64,000 bases of DNA from contig JAIXTE010000089.1 of assembly GCA_027484315.1 (NCBI GenBank), positions 37,897 through 101,896 on the forward strand, read 5' to 3'. Of this stretch, positions 1 through 7,567 are shown piece after piece. Under the pieces are notes generated by a model. That model was not told the DNA's origin, searched no databases, and saw only the letters and a list, made by a program, of their open reading frames with translations. Made by a program: the position numbers and the translations under genes. Within the stretch, counting starts at the first letter, position 1; each line of letters starts with the position of its first letter. This stretch comes from Burkholderiales bacterium. GTDB taxonomy: Bacteria > Pseudomonadota > Gammaproteobacteria > Burkholderiales > Burkholderiaceae_B.

Positions 1-94
1 CGCTCTTGATAAGGCGCTGACTGACCTGCAGGCCTCCCAGTCTTTCTTAACAAGCGGACTTGCTCAGTTGCAAGCCCAGTTTGGTTCAAGATAA
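1..94 (+). CDS. C-terminal end of a coiled-coil protein, possibly FliD (partial)
   Basis: An open frame enters from the left edge and ends with TAA at 92-94, giving about 30 residues (ending ...LQAQFGSR). The pattern of LD, a run of small residues, then SQSFL and LAQLQAQF resembles the extreme C-terminus of the flagellar filament cap FliD, which typically ends in a coiled coil of the type LD..MS.L..TSSYLTQQF. Flagellar genes elsewhere in the window make this plausible. Thirty residues are too few to be certain; any coiled-coil tail could look similar. Confidence 0.45.
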   Translation, partial: ALDKALTDLQASQSFLTSGLAQLQAQFGSR

Positions 95-103
95 AACAAA
101 ATC

Positions 104-153
104 AGAGTAATTCAGGCGTTGTCTTCGAGAGCAACCGACTCCTGAATTACTCT
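104..153. repeat. 13-bp perfect inverted repeat between convergent genes
   Basis: AGAGTAATTCAGG at 104-116 is exactly complementary to 141-153, with a 24-nt spacer. It lies between a plus-strand gene ending at 94 and a minus-strand gene whose stop codon (112-114) is inside the left arm. It may form a transcript-end hairpin for both genes. No clear T-run follows, so a classical rho-independent terminator is not established. Confidence 0.5.
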
Positions 154-435
154 TCTTACATTCGAATCCAGTGTCATTAAGAATTTCGTTTTCCTAAGCT
201 TCAAGCTCAGTTTGGATTCGAATTTCCTTTTTTCGTCTGCAATTGTTCGCAACGACGGCCCCCCATTTTCTGAACTCAAAAGTCTAAGCAAAGCGCTATT
301 ACTCAGTATTCTGCCGTGACGGTCTGCACAAACGGTGAGAAGCGTATCAACCTTTTCACGGGTAGTAAACATTGTAGTGGCGAGCTTTAGAGCCAGTTGC
401 TCGACATCAAGTGGAACTCTTGGATCGGACGACAT
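112..435 (-). CDS. Hypothetical protein, 107 aa
   Basis: Small basic, helix-rich protein of unknown family. I chose the ATG at 435 over an upstream GTG at 465 because GAGAG lies 8 nt before it. The start overlaps the end of the preceding nuclease-like gene by 29 nt, so the two are translationally linked and probably form one operon with the gene at 927-1889. No membrane segment, signal peptide or catalytic motif is visible. The C-terminal half is rich in Lys/Arg and Leu, compatible with a small nucleic-acid or protein binding role, but that is only a composition argument. Confidence 0.6.
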   Translation of the reverse strand: MSSDPRVPLDVEQLALKLATTMFTTREKVDTLLTVCADRHGRILSNSALLRLLSSENGGPSLRTIADEKRKFESKLSLKLRKTKFLMTLDSNVRRVIQESVALEDNA

Positions 436-922
436 AGAGCAACTCTCTGATTTGGTTAATAACACCGGCAGGGTCTTTGTTTATGGCCTCTGCAGAAAAA
501 CGAAGAATGGACCACCCGTTTAGCGTTAGTAGGTTCTGTTTAATACGATCCTTTTTGAAATCAGAGAGGTACTTACCATGATGCTTCCACCCATCAACCT
601 CAATGCAGATCTTGTATTGTGGAAATGAGATGTCCAAGCTGAATCGTCTTCCCGGCACCGCGCCCTTAAATTCCAATTTTGGCTCCTCTCCATTGAATGC
701 ATCGACCACCAGGGCCCACAGTTTTTGATGGATGGGAGACAATATAGACACATCAACATCGTTTGCAGAGAATGCATCCGATTTACCTTTGGACTTGGGG
801 GTTCTTGTGCGTACCCGGGTGCCGTCAGAAGACGGAGACGTGATTGCCTCCTGATACGCTATGGAAACCCTCGAACCCAAGGCGCGTTTAGCCTGGCCGA
901 GGGTCTTAAAACGAACCGACAT
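407..922 (-). CDS. DUF559/VSR-like PD-(D/E)XK endonuclease-fold protein
   Basis: A 171-aa protein. Its C-terminal half (about residues 93-160) shows the DUF559 pattern of the restriction-endonuclease-like fold: FSLDISF (Asp97), then CIEVDGWKHH (Glu108, Asp110), a basic helix with DRIKQN, and GWSILRF. In this family the Asp and the E-x-D site coordinate metal for DNA cleavage. The first 60 residues are Ser/Arg/Lys-rich and probably disordered. It sits 4 nt after the upstream gene and overlaps the downstream one, so it belongs to a three-gene minus-strand operon. DUF559 proteins are often found in mobile DNA. The substrate cannot be read from the sequence. Confidence 0.75.
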   Translation of the reverse strand: MSVRFKTLGQAKRALGSRVSIAYQEAITSPSSDGTRVRTRTPKSKGKSDAFSANDVDVSILSPIHQKLWALVVDAFNGEEPKLEFKGAVPGRRFSLDISFPQYKICIEVDGWKHHGKYLSDFKKDRIKQNLLTLNGWSILRFSAEAINKDPAGVINQIRELLYVVRSKSST

Positions 923-926
923 TTTT

Positions 927-1889
927 TTAGCGGCCTTTCACCGAAAGTGGTGGAGGAGAGAACGTTGCTATGGGTGGCGAAATCCTCACGTTTTTTACAG
1001 CCGCGGGCACGACAGGTTGCTCGGACTCTATCGATATGCTTTTCGCCGTTTCCTGTTCCGAGTTTCGGCTGGGCTCCGTAATCGACTGTTCAGTTAGCGC
1101 CTGGGTTTTATGATCGGGCGTCTTAAAGGTTGGGGTGGGTATGGTCTTTGCCGGGCCGACCCCCAAACGGGCTGGCGCCTTCGAACTCTGCAGTGGGTTG
1201 GGGTCGCTGTTAGACCTGGCACCAGGTGAGTTGATAGCAAGTTGCTCCAACCTGTCCATTTCCTTCTGAATATTTGGGCCCTGTATAGGATGGAAGTTGT
1301 AACCGCCCTTGATTGGAGTTGTCTCCTCCCAGCTAGAGTCGGATCCGCACCCTGTTGCCTCAGACTCGACATTGTTTTTCATGGAAACACTGTCTTTCTC
1401 GTCTAGCTTTACGCGGGGTACATCAGTAATTTTTGTTTCTAGTGCTCCGGCAATCTTCTTGTTGATAGCATCCAGAGGAATTCTTGATTTCGATCGAACT
1501 TCGCTTGGTGTTGTCATTGTTTTGGAAGTGTTCGATGGGATAGTGCGCGGCTCCGCTGTTTCAATATCCTTCTCTGTTTTGTTGGCGCCACCGCCGCCAC
1601 GGGCTACGCGTCTAATGCGCTCCTGAGGGGATTCTACGATCTCCGATGCAAATGAGTGAGCGACGAGGCGGCCGCTGTCCGGGGAGGTCTGCTCAAAAAA
1701 GCACTGCGCAACAAAAGATTTGTTCAGGTGGTCGCTCGTAAGCTCGGGGTTCGCATCGCGATAGAACAAAAAAAGCGTCTGGTTTTCATCACTAAATTTA
1801 ACCACTTGTGATTTTTTTCCATCGGGAGAGAATTCCTCTTTTATATCTTCAATAACTCCCAGCAACACCAGGTTGTTGATAGTAAACAT
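927..1889 (-). CDS. Hypothetical protein with folded N-domain and long disordered tail
   Basis: 320 aa, first gene of the 1889-to-112 operon. Residues 1-95 are beta-rich (INNLVLLGVIEDI, then KSQVVKFSDE and TLFLFYRD). They could be a small barrel of the OB type, but I do not recognise the family. Residues 95-320 are low-complexity, rich in Ser, Thr, Pro and Lys, and likely disordered. There is no signal peptide or membrane helix. It has no DDIPF-like acidic tip, so it is not an ordinary single-stranded DNA binding protein. It is divergent from the gene at 1986, with a 96-bp AT-rich spacer that should contain both promoters. Confidence 0.6.
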   Translation of the reverse strand: MFTINNLVLLGVIEDIKEEFSPDGKKSQVVKFSDENQTLFLFYRDANPELTSDHLNKSFVAQCFFEQTSPDSGRLVAHSFASEIVESPQERIRRVARGGGGANKTEKDIETAEPRTIPSNTSKTMTTPSEVRSKSRIPLDAINKKIAGALETKITDVPRVKLDEKDSVSMKNNVESEATGCGSDSSWEETTPIKGGYNFHPIQGPNIQKEMDRLEQLAINSPGARSNSDPNPLQSSKAPARLGVGPAKTIPTPTFKTPDHKTQALTEQSITEPSRNSEQETAKSISIESEQPVVPAAVKNVRISPPIATFSPPPLSVKGR

Positions 1890-1985
1890 TATTTCTCCCA
1901 GACTTATCTGATTTGCATGACTTAAATTATTTCATATTTCTACATTAAAGTCAACATCCATTAAAATAAAGTAAAGGAGAAACCA

Positions 1986-2573
1986 ATGAACCTAAACAAG
2001 AGATTCCAGTATCTACGAGAGGAGATCAAGACTGAAAGCCGAAGCTCTATCGACGGTAATCCAAAAGCCCTGCTCGACGTTGAGTTCGTAAGGGCGAAGA
2101 GAGAGGTTGCCAAAACATTTGATGCCCAGCTCCTAATGATCAACCCTTTGGTGATATACCGAAAGGTAACGGAACAGCAATTAGTTTCGAAAAAACTACT
2201 TGGACTACTGGGAGGCGGAACAGATTATTTAAACGTATTGAGTGATCACACAAGCCTGTACGATGGGGGTTTCGAACCAGATAAGTTGGCCCCGGCAATA
2301 GGAAGTAGGTCAGCCTCACTGGTTAAGGATCTGACTACGGAAGATAAAAACAATGCGCTTGTTCAGAGTATCGATGAAACGAAGGATTTGCTCAGGAAAA
2401 CATTATTGGCTAGTAGTTGGGCTCGTAGCCAAGCAGAACCAAACGAATTCAATCCACTAATGGACAATACGGATTACCTGATGGCTGACTTCGAAGAAAT
2501 GGGCATTGACGGGTTCCCCGATTCAGATAGTGAGACGGTAGCCAAGAAGAATGAACCAGGGCCTACGATGTAG
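1986..2573 (+). CDS. Hypothetical protein, 195 aa
   Basis: Soluble, helix-rich protein with no recognised family. The start ATG at 1986 is preceded by a good ribosome site (AGGAG, 6 nt upstream). The N-terminal 60 residues are charged and helical. The C-terminal 40 residues are acidic and end in a Pro/Glu-rich tail (SDSETVAKKNEPGPTM), so they are probably disordered. No signal peptide, transmembrane segment or catalytic signature is visible. It is a single gene facing the 3103-to-2616 minus-strand pair and divergent from the 1889 operon. Function unknown. Confidence 0.6.
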   Translation: MNLNKRFQYLREEIKTESRSSIDGNPKALLDVEFVRAKREVAKTFDAQLLMINPLVIYRKVTEQQLVSKKLLGLLGGGTDYLNVLSDHTSLYDGGFEPDKLAPAIGSRSASLVKDLTTEDKNNALVQSIDETKDLLRKTLLASSWARSQAEPNEFNPLMDNTDYLMADFEEMGIDGFPDSDSETVAKKNEPGPTM

Positions 2574-2615
2574 GTTTAGACTAGCGTCGAATTTGGATAT
2601 AGCGCGAAATAATTT

Positions 2616-2753
2616 CTAGGACTTAGCGTTTTCATCTTGGCGCTTCTTTATCGATTCCTTGATTGCCAAGTCTAGAGCACGTCGTTTATCGGGCGTTTGA
2701 GATATTATTGAGTGCACTTTGTGCCTGAGCTCCCAGATCCTCTGTTTTATCAT
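2616..2753 (-). CDS. Small basic protein, 45 aa
   Basis: Begins MIKQRIWELR and ends KKRQDENAKS. The ATG at 2751-2753 follows GAGGAGAAG closely, and the gene begins 14 nt after the stop of the small lipoprotein upstream, so the two look like one operon. The product is strongly basic and predicted helical. There is no recognisable domain. Support comes from the ribosome site, the tight spacing and the absence of any competing gene in this gap. A chance ORF remains possible at this size. Confidence 0.4.
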   Translation of the reverse strand: MIKQRIWELRHKVHSIISQTPDKRRALDLAIKESIKKRQDENAKS

Positions 2754-2767
2754 CTTCTCCTCGGGAA

Positions 2768-3103
2768 TCATCTAGCATCCCTAGGAATAAACATGGACTC
2801 GCCAATGGACTCTACTTTTGTAAATTCCACGTGTCCGTCCTTTGTTATAAGCGAGCCTGTTGGAAGTATATCGAGAGCGTGCGTTGAGTTTCCCTCGTCG
2901 TACTTCAGAGTTACTTGGGAGCCCTTAATGAAATACGTTCCAGGCGCACTTGACCCGCGTGTTTCAAGGAAGAATGATTTGTCAGCAAAGAACTCCATAG
3001 AGCCAATAGGCCCCTCGAATCTACCGCTGATAGACGGGCTTTCGCTGGGATCCTTTGCGCATGACGCGACAAGAAAAAGAAAAGCCAAGAAAAACAACTT
3101 CAT
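2768..3103 (-). CDS. Small lipoprotein, 111 aa
   Basis: An N-terminal signal sequence with hydrophobic core LFFLAFLFL and a lipobox VASC followed by Ala indicates lipidation at Cys15 and export to the envelope. AKDP after the Cys has Asp at mature position +4 rather than +2, so outer-membrane sorting is likely by the enterobacterial rule. The mature part is a short beta-rich domain of about 95 residues with a pattern like small lipocalin-type or META-type lipoproteins, but I do not assign a family. It has a very strong ribosome site (AAAGGAGG). Followed by a 45-aa ORF. Small lipoproteins near transfer genes can act in surface exclusion or as secretion-channel parts; that is speculation here. 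Confidence 0.65.
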   Translation of the reverse strand: MKLFFLAFLFLVASCAKDPSESPSISGRFEGPIGSMEFFADKSFFLETRGSSAPGTYFIKGSQVTLKYDEGNSTHALDILPTGSLITKDGHVEFTKVESIGESMFIPRDAR

Positions 3104-3148
3104 TTAAAACCTCCTTTGAATACATTTTATCAGCGATGTTGCCGGAGG

Positions 3149-4780
3149 TTAAAAATTCAATGTAGAGGTAACGCTTTTTGATTCCATTCTTCTGACCTGC
3201 TCCACATGGCTACGAAGAAAGCTAAGATCAATTTCTCCGTGAGTTGTAGAACTTACATTTTGTTCCCCAGGGTTGGTTACTCCGCCCTTACCTTTCGAGA
3301 TCTCCTCTGATATCTGAGGCCTTACGCCACGAAGAAGCATCTTTAGTTCGTCTCGGATCACGGAGACATCTAGATGTTCCGTGGCGCGAGTAAGGGCGAC
3401 GTAGAGGAGCATTATTTCATCGGCGTTCGTATAAATGTGAAGCCCGGCATCATCTTTTTGATGATTAACGAACTCACACAATTGCACTTTCTTTGCTTCC
3501 ATCCCTTTGAAGCGATGAACCGTGGTGACTATGTTCTCGCAATCATCAATGGGAGCCACCGTTTGAGTTATCTTTTCTAATTGATCAATCCCATACTCGC
3601 GAATGAGATTCACGTAGGTTCTATACTCGGACCCATACGGACTCTCTGTGAACTCTTGGAAGTCGTACCAGTTTTTGAAGGTCCCAAAGAAATGATCCTG
3701 TGGCTGCCCTCCTTCCATAAGCACTCTGGCGTTTTTAGCGAAATTCGAAAAGCCCAACATCTCCTTCGAGTCGATGGCCGTTCTCTCCCCTCTCTCAAGA
3801 GCTTCCGCTAACACGTTAATGGCGCCGGCGTTAGTTCTACATAAATACACATCCGGCGCTGCGCCACCGCCATCGAAGTCAACGATGGTGTCCCTGGTTG
3901 CCAGTCCTCTGACAGGGACTTCATTTTTAAGAAGCCTTAGGGTGCTTGTTGCCAGGTCCCCTACATTTTGACCAAATCGGAAACTTTGAGAGAGGTGGTA
4001 CTCAGGCAGATCAATCTGATCAAGAGCGTTTATAGCTCCTCTCCACCGGTAAATTGATTGAAACGGATCGCCAACCCAAATCTTGGGAACTGGTTGATCG
4101 CGCATGATATCGAGAACAACAGGCCCCAAATCTTGTGATTCATCGAACAGGATTGTGCATCCCTCGATTTTGGGCTTCATAAGCTGGAAGAGTTTAACGT
4201 ATACCTCGTGAATAATTCCACGGTTGCAATTGGGGTCTATCTGCTCGTTCCAGAGATGCACGAGATGAGGATAAAGTCGATCTCGAATGTCCTCCGCCTT
4301 GTCATTGTCGCAGCCCGGGGGTAGCTCTATGTGCTTACGCGATATATCAAGGTCAGCGCTGATACAGTAATTTTCGAGACTCTTTTGGAGCAACCTTCCC
4401 ATGTAGGTCTGAGAAAGTGCTACGTAACGTCCATTTCGATTCACAAATGACCCAGGTTTCAAATTCAGCCTTTTAGCTAAAAACGACGGGGGCTCCTTGG
4501 AAAAGGATAGCTTTTCTTGAATTTCGGGAGAGGCAAAGCCAAAGGCAAATGCGTTAAATGTTATGGGGGTGACGTTGCTTGTAAATGTACGCTTAGCTTC
4601 GAGTTCATTGCTCTTGTTAAAAACAATGTACAACACCTTAGGGTCGTTTGTGTACTGAAGAAGCCTTGCACTCTCTTTGCAAAAGAATGTCTTTCCGGAG
4701 CCTGCCTTCGCGATCAGCTTAAAACTGTGACCATCCATGACCGCACCAAGACCTTGCTCCTGCTCGCCGGTGTACTGCAT
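3149..4780 (-). CDS. UvrD/FBH1-like superfamily 1 DNA helicase
   Basis: A 543-aa helicase with SF1A motifs in order. Motif I (Walker A) is AKAGSGKTFF with GSGKT at residues 27-31. Motif II is ILFDESQDL. Motif III is VGDPFQSIYRWRGA. Motif V is TVHRFKGMEA, and motif VI is LLYVALTRATEHL. These residues bind and hydrolyse ATP to drive 3'-to-5' unwinding. It is shorter than UvrD or Rep (about 670-720 aa) and has reduced 1B/2B insertions, closer to the FBH1-type bacterial helicases. It starts 1 nt after the upstream gene at 4782, so the two are translationally coupled. It likely acts in replication, repair or recombination of the element; no nuclease domain is visible. Confidence 0.85.
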   Translation of the reverse strand: MQYTGEQEQGLGAVMDGHSFKLIAKAGSGKTFFCKESARLLQYTNDPKVLYIVFNKSNELEAKRTFTSNVTPITFNAFAFGFASPEIQEKLSFSKEPPSFLAKRLNLKPGSFVNRNGRYVALSQTYMGRLLQKSLENYCISADLDISRKHIELPPGCDNDKAEDIRDRLYPHLVHLWNEQIDPNCNRGIIHEVYVKLFQLMKPKIEGCTILFDESQDLGPVVLDIMRDQPVPKIWVGDPFQSIYRWRGAINALDQIDLPEYHLSQSFRFGQNVGDLATSTLRLLKNEVPVRGLATRDTIVDFDGGGAAPDVYLCRTNAGAINVLAEALERGERTAIDSKEMLGFSNFAKNARVLMEGGQPQDHFFGTFKNWYDFQEFTESPYGSEYRTYVNLIREYGIDQLEKITQTVAPIDDCENIVTTVHRFKGMEAKKVQLCEFVNHQKDDAGLHIYTNADEIMLLYVALTRATEHLDVSVIRDELKMLLRGVRPQISEEISKGKGGVTNPGEQNVSSTTHGEIDLSFLRSHVEQVRRMESKSVTSTLNF

Positions 4781-4781
4781 T

Positions 4782-5054
4782 TCAGTAAAGCCCCATCATT
4801 TTTACATGGAACTCGCTTAGCAACTGCTCTTCCGATGACTCGTATTCTGGGCGTCGTTGTACAAAAAGTGGAGAAGCCACAGAAAGGGCGGCCGAGAGTT
4901 TGATGTCGGCAGCGAACCGCTGACGAATGGTTTCGAAAAACACTGGGTTATCCAGCCTGTGCTTAATCTTCTCAAAAAGGGAGGGTTGCACATCCTTGAA
5001 AAGGCAAATTATTGAGGCTACGTAGTTCTCAAAAGAGAGTGTGTTGGCAAACAT
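4782..5054 (-). CDS. Hypothetical protein, 90 aa, coupled to helicase gene
   Basis: A longer open frame exists back to 5198. I prefer the ATG at 5054 (MFANTLSFENYV) because AAGGGA lies 7 nt upstream and this start falls after the stop of the large 5074-7470 gene. The product is a small helical acidic protein ending HVKMMGLY. It is separated by one base from the helicase gene, which suggests a dedicated partner or a shared regulation unit. No family recognised. Confidence 0.5.
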   Translation of the reverse strand: MFANTLSFENYVASIICLFKDVQPSLFEKIKHRLDNPVFFETIRQRFAADIKLSAALSVASPLFVQRRPEYESSEEQLLSEFHVKMMGLY

Positions 5055-5073
5055 AGTCGATCCCTTGGAAAAA

Positions 5074-7470
5074 TTACATACTTGCACTTCGAACCGGTGA
5101 GGGTGATTGACGTTGATCCCCCCCAAATCCGAAGTGTTGCTTAAATTCATGACCGCGAGGCTGCTCAGCAATCCGTTTTCTTGCGTAGTCGTAAGCACCA
5201 GTTCTTAACTCCGGATCAGAGTAGAAACGAGTCTGATCGTTAGACGATAGCCCAAGTGAAAGCATGCTTGTTTGCTTTAATCCATAAGGCACCGGGTCAC
5301 GAATGGACTTTGAAAGCGCATCAACAGCCGCTCTCTCTGGTAACTGGCCTTGCTTAAGATTCCTGGCGAAATCCCACATCAATCCTTCTGCGAAAGATGC
5401 GGGGTCCTCGTTTTCAGGAATAAAGAATGACTTCGGAAACGAAATGTCAGCGCCTGTTGAATCAAGGTACCCATTTTTAATGAGAAGGTCCCTCGGTGGC
5501 GGCCTGTTGCCCCAAAAACTCCTCACGGTATTGTCACGAATAAACTCCTCTTTGTCCCTTTTAAATGCTTCGAACAAAAGAGGAAGAAGTGGATGAGCCA
5601 GCTTCATTCCCTTTGGTGGAGAATACTCGGAAGAAATAAGTGATGTAGGATCAAGCGGATTAGTTCCTGTCCTTTTAAAGGGAAATGAAGGGTCAAAGGT
5701 CGGGTTCTCGGATTTCAGCTTTCCAAGCGTCATACTTTCGAAATCGGACTTCACTCCCTCCAGGCCAAACCCGGTGGCAGTATTTGGATGCCCTACCGCG
5801 CCTGGTACCCTCCCCGAGCAAACGAAAGAATTCTTTTCGATTCCGAAGTCCTTAAATTCCACAAAGTCTTTAAGCTGTTGAATTGGGTCTGAAATTGAAG
5901 GTAATCGATCGTCTATATAGAGGAAAAGGGGCAACTCTATAGGCATGGAGCCTGAAAATGGCCGGCCGTGAGATCTGCATTCGGCATGTTTAGCCTCGCC
6001 TACTGCGTCTGCATTGCTAAACAGCATGGCTGCGTAAATCAGAGGCAATTCCGGGTGGGCAAACTTATGGCCCTTGGGAGGCTTAACGAAACTAGCCTCG
6101 TTAAGCGATGCCAATGGGCCATCCGCTGGAACCTCATATTTAACGCCGAACAACTCAATCTTTGCAAATAAAGCTTTGCGCTCATTGGATTGAGGTTCAA
6201 CGCTTGGAACACCTTGGCCTGATTTAGGAGCGGACTGTTCCGGAGATTGTTGAGTGCCATCTGATTTCTCTACTACGCCATTTGATTCTTCCATGGGGGC
6301 AGATAATGGCTGACCTGATGTTACTACCTTGGCCAAGGAGTCCTCGAATTGCGATTTTAAAATTGAGGTCAAATTTGAAGCTCTAACTAACGTCCTGGCA
6401 AAGCCCTCAACAGATGAAACTTTATCTCTGGCAAAGAGAGGGGCGAAAAGCGCTTCCGCGTCGCAACGGACGTCGAACTGGGAAACGTCATAGCCCTCAA
6501 GTGCTACCTTCTTGCGTTGGTCGAGATAGCGTTTTGTACTCTCAGAATATTTATCAAATGCATCAGTCACTTCAGTGCGGTTAGTGATGCGGTAAAGGAA
6601 GCCACCGAAACCATTTCTTTTGTCCAGGTTGTCTTTAAATCTGTTTACCTCGGACATCAGTTTTTCATGACATTCTTTTAATTCATTTAGGTCAGCGGTT
6701 AGATCATCAGTGATCTCGCTTGTTGCCTCTTTTGTGCCCTTACTAACGGGGAAGATGACCGAACCGGCGAGCCCAAGGTTACCGTCGTAAGGGCGGATAT
6801 CAAGTTTCGAAAGGGGAGACTTGCTTGGTCGATCGAATCTAAGCGGATTGTTTGACAGCACAAAGCCGGAAAGTATGTCTTCCTCCGACAAGCCATCAAC
6901 CGAAAACTCCGACACCGATAAAAGCAGGCGATCGAACTTTGACAACTCGGTTCGGAGTTTAATTTTGGAAAGCATTTCATCGGACAAGTAGGGTATGGAC
7001 ATACCACTATTCAACTGCGAGGCAATTTCGGCGAGTGAGTACTCCCTGTATTGACGTGCCTCTTCCCTTAGCTTTTGGGTTCGCTCTCTAATGGGCGCGC
7101 TCAACTCACCGTTAACGGCCGGCGGTGGGGTTTCTGAATAGGTCCTTTCTGCTTTGTTCGGGATCTCAGACCTCTGGGGCTCTGATGGCTTTTGTGGCTC
7201 GTGGAGCTGTACTGGCGCATATTCTGGGGAGGCTGGCTTAAGGTTTGTCGAGAGAGGGAAAGGCGTGACGTTGCTCTTTTTCCCAGCCAGGAGATCCGTT
7301 GGGTCCGTATTTTCGGGGAGTGTGACGTCTTTAATGATGCCATTTTCAAAATCTATTGGATCTGCCATATCCTCTAGAATGAGCGTCTCACCGGAAAGTC
7401 CATCGCCTGCAGAGAACGACGCCCTGGCGATTTCAATATCGTCTGGTGGTGGGATCTGATCGTCGTTCAT
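5074..7470 (-). CDS. Large unknown protein, 798 aa
   Basis: Soluble protein with no signal peptide or membrane helix. Residues 1-130 are acidic and Pro-rich, probably disordered. A helical region runs from about 130 to 380, including a coiled-coil-like stretch around 260-330 (NELKECHEKLMSEVNRF). A second low-complexity linker is at about 395-435. After it come two similar segments each containing a KGxKxAHPxLPLxxxA pattern: PKGHKFAHPELPLIYAAM near residue 470 and PKGMKLAHPLLPLLFEAF near 620. This internal repeat suggests a duplicated domain. The ATG at 7470 has GGAG 5 nt upstream. It is divergent from the 576-aa gene at 7568 and leads the operon with the 90-aa protein and the helicase. No family recognised. 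Confidence 0.7.
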   Translation of the reverse strand: MNDDQIPPPDDIEIARASFSAGDGLSGETLILEDMADPIDFENGIIKDVTLPENTDPTDLLAGKKSNVTPFPLSTNLKPASPEYAPVQLHEPQKPSEPQRSEIPNKAERTYSETPPPAVNGELSAPIRERTQKLREEARQYREYSLAEIASQLNSGMSIPYLSDEMLSKIKLRTELSKFDRLLLSVSEFSVDGLSEEDILSGFVLSNNPLRFDRPSKSPLSKLDIRPYDGNLGLAGSVIFPVSKGTKEATSEITDDLTADLNELKECHEKLMSEVNRFKDNLDKRNGFGGFLYRITNRTEVTDAFDKYSESTKRYLDQRKKVALEGYDVSQFDVRCDAEALFAPLFARDKVSSVEGFARTLVRASNLTSILKSQFEDSLAKVVTSGQPLSAPMEESNGVVEKSDGTQQSPEQSAPKSGQGVPSVEPQSNERKALFAKIELFGVKYEVPADGPLASLNEASFVKPPKGHKFAHPELPLIYAAMLFSNADAVGEAKHAECRSHGRPFSGSMPIELPLFLYIDDRLPSISDPIQQLKDFVEFKDFGIEKNSFVCSGRVPGAVGHPNTATGFGLEGVKSDFESMTLGKLKSENPTFDPSFPFKRTGTNPLDPTSLISSEYSPPKGMKLAHPLLPLLFEAFKRDKEEFIRDNTVRSFWGNRPPPRDLLIKNGYLDSTGADISFPKSFFIPENEDPASFAEGLMWDFARNLKQGQLPERAAVDALSKSIRDPVPYGLKQTSMLSLGLSSNDQTRFYSDPELRTGAYDYARKRIAEQPRGHEFKQHFGFGGDQRQSPSPVRSASM

Positions 7471-7519
7471 GGGTACTCCGCAAAAATATTGTTTATTTAA
7501 TCAAACTTTACGTGACTTT

Positions 7520-7548
7520 TTGCTTCGGTGATAACATTTCTCTATATC
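7520..7548 (+). promoter_or_regulatory. Candidate sigma-70-type promoter for the 7568 gene
   Basis: TTGCTT at 7520-7525 and TATATC at 7543-7548 are separated by 17 bp. The start codon at 7568 lies 20 nt after the -10 element, so the transcript would have a very short leader; indeed no Shine-Dalgarno sequence precedes that ATG. Predicted by eye only. Confidence 0.4.
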
Positions 7549-7567
7549 CAACCGCAGAACGCAAAAA

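Noticed and set aside
927..1889. Single-stranded DNA-binding protein
   Set aside because: The N-domain is beta-rich, but there is no SSB motif set and no acidic C-terminal tip.
4782..5198. Longer 138-aa form of the gene ending at 4782
   Set aside because: It would overlap the large upstream gene by 125 nt and has no ribosome site; the ATG at 5054 has one.
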